Positions 62,086 to 64,000 of a stretch of DNA of 64,000 nt are shown piece after piece (within the stretch, counting starts at the first letter, position 1; the number at the start of each line of letters is the position of its first letter). Under the pieces are notes generated by a model. It had not been told where the DNA came from. It searched no databases and saw nothing but the letters and a program-made list of their open reading frames with translations. The position numbers were made by a program, and so were the translations under genes. This DNA comes from Antedon mediterranea. Taxonomy: Eukaryota > Echinodermata > Crinoidea > Comatulida > Antedonidae. Location of the stretch: assembly GCF_964355755.1 (NCBI RefSeq), contig NC_092670.1, forward strand, positions 21,575,201-21,639,200. Direction: 5' to 3'.

Positions 62086-64000
62086 AAACATATAGATATA
62101 TATATTAGGGACAATTTATTAGAGCTCAAATCTATCTTAAATCATGTATTATATAACATGTAACAGTGGAAAGAAGGAATGGTCCCTCATCTCAAATACC
62201 TGATCGGAGATAATATACAACATTTTTTTTTAAATGATAACGATGTGTTTTCCATTTTATAGGATAATTGCAATCACTGTATTGAATACATTGTTAGCAA
62301 GTTAGTGTTAATATGGATTATGAGTCTATAACTTTAAATTTAGTCCAGAATTGAATGATTATTTCACTATTTTAATTAAACCATAGAATAGTATATCCAT
62401 GAATAAACATATATCTGTATGCAAGTCTATGAATGATTCCTCTTATCCTGTCACAATTTAATTTCCTTTTCGTCTATAATTTCCAAAAATGAATATTGTC
62501 TTTCCATAATATTGCCACTTTATATACAGTGTTTGTGGTTATATAGTTTTAGTAATACATCAATTATTGCCATGTAGAATGTAGACTTGTATATAAATCC
62601 AATATATATCATGTTGTTGAGAAATTGGATTTCTCTTGTTCCAAATCTCGCAAATATTAACGGAACAAGCAAGACTTCTCGTGCGTCTGGCAACAATGTA
62701 CTAGCAGACAGCACAGTAATATTGGTGCTGTAACATTTCTTACAATTTTTTAAGACGCGCACTTTGTTGTTTTTCTTTGCTTTAACTTTAAGGGTGCATA
62801 TTGTGTATTTGCCGGTTTTTATTTTATATAATCCTCCTGGAATTGCATACAATTATCTCAGTGTGGACACACCATGAGTTAAAGTTCTAAATCTGACGAA
62901 TCCACACTCAAGTCTTTTTCCATCAAACTTCTCCAATTTGTAGTACAATTTGAATACAACAGTAAAAATAATGATTGATTGACAGAAAATGTAATACTGT
63001 AGAAAATTATATTGTAGATCAATATTTTAGAATAGCACTAACGATTTTTCTAAGGAAGTGTTTTCTACGGCATTAAACTATATTTTGCTGCAGTAACTAA
63101 CTGTTTCCAATTTACTGAAGTTACAGCTGTGTACACACTTGTGTTGTGCTGCGGTAACTACAGTAAAATAATGGAGGTACTGTAGTGTATTGTTTATGAC
63201 AGTTATACTCCTGCAAAAAAACAGTTATAACTATTTCAAAACGTATTAAAGTAGAAAAGTCTATCAGACAATAATGGTAATTGTTCTTGTCACCACTTGT
63301 TATTGAAGCAACACACATAACTATCTTGCTTGTTCTTAAAGCTTGCTTCTACCGCACCAATTACGAAGCTTCGATCATCCGAACTGGCGCTTGTGATTGG
63401 TCAACTCATTCGCGTTGCGCCTACGTTGTTTAGTTGCGTCCAGCAGTGACAACTTTAGCAATTTTGTGTGTAATTCATCAAATCGCACGCGACATCTCTC
63501 AATTGTGGTTTCTAATAACATCGCGTAATGATTATGTTTCCTATACACATGAATCGGTGTGCGTCTAGTAAAATGATTATTAAAACGGACAAGAAAAACA
63601 ACGTTGAAGAGTTGATGTAGATACTGTCGTTTAACGGAGATTGATTGTGCTCATACGTCAACAATCGGCTAAGATCATTAAGCGTTGTAATAAATCCTCA
63701 CATAAATCAATTCCATGTACATAATTTTACGGAATAATTCAGTTAAAACTAGAAAAACTTATTGCTTTTGTTATAGATACAGTAGTAGCAGTAATTGAAT
63801 GACAATGTTTAACGTGTTGGTAACGAAGATTTCTTGCGTTTCTTTATTTCGTTGAAACGACTTAATTGACGGATTTTAAACATGTTAACAATTCTTTATA
63901 CAATTTATAGTAACTCATCGGAAAAGAAAATCAACTGGAATAATTGAAATTCATGATGTATGATTATTAGAGTGGTTTAACTGTCAGACCTATTATATCT
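62086..64000. other. RhoGAP 3' UTR and downstream flank
   Basis: AATAAA at 62402-62407 is a plausible poly(A) signal about 320 bp after the stop. A weak antisense open frame (62520-62852) shows no coding character. Apart from the MITE at 63336, nothing recognisable is seen to the end of the window. Confidence 0.4.
63336..63458. mobile_element. MITE, family A, copy 4 (short, diverged)
   Basis: TTAAAGCTTGCTTCTACCGC at the left, CTTGTGATTGGTCAACTCAT in the middle and AGTGACAACTTTAGC at the right. The ends are degenerate and the internal GCGTTGCG words are kept. Confidence 0.55.

Noticed and set aside
62520-62852. Antisense 110-codon ORF in the RhoGAP 3' flank
   Set aside because: No domain, no splice context and AT-driven composition.

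Overview
The window is animal nuclear DNA: AT-rich, with spliced genes whose exons have canonical GT/AG boundaries, long introns and many transposon relics. The recurring TAGGCCTA-type words, the CR1/jockey-like LINE, the tRNA-derived SINE and the moderate divergence of the housekeeping proteins from human suggest a marine deuterostome, most likely an echinoderm. That assignment is an inference.

Layout. 133-4132 (+): 3' half of an SLC17 (sialin/VGLUT-like) transporter with seven exons. 4133-6877: no gene, with LINE remnants and local duplications. 6878-10434 (+): a LINE with an uninterrupted 1050-residue endonuclease/reverse-transcriptase ORF. 10626-10983: two adjacent MITEs. 11102-12867 (+): the last two exons of a gene I do not recognise. 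13290-19220 (-): ecdysoneless homologue ECD, 14 exons. 19364-28726: about 9.4 kb of nested inverted and tandem repeats between the divergent ECD and LAMTOR2 genes. 28843-29951 (+): LAMTOR2, four exons. 31901-39807 (-): a DDX5/DDX17-type DEAD-box helicase. 41876-62085 (+): a BAR-RhoGAP protein of the ARHGAP17/ARHGAP44 family with several possible 3' ends. 62086-64000: 3' flank with one degenerate MITE.

All gene models were built by hand. Splice phases were checked exon by exon, and the total CDS length of every model that has both ends in the window is divisible by three. The genes are unrelated housekeeping functions (Ragulator/mTORC1 scaffold, ECD splicing/R2TP cofactor, RNA helicase, Rho GTPase regulation) and form no operon-like unit.

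The two most notable observations are: (1) a duplicated, apparently mutually exclusive exon pair just upstream of the helicase Q motif, separated by only 40 bp; and (2) the 9.4-kb composite between ECD and LAMTOR2. The composite is bounded by a 34-bp perfect inverted repeat and contains two oppositely oriented arrays of one ~100-bp palindromic satellite, telomere-like palindromes, and inverted 15-bp arrays. At least four non-autonomous DNA-transposon families and one SINE family are scattered through introns and flanks.
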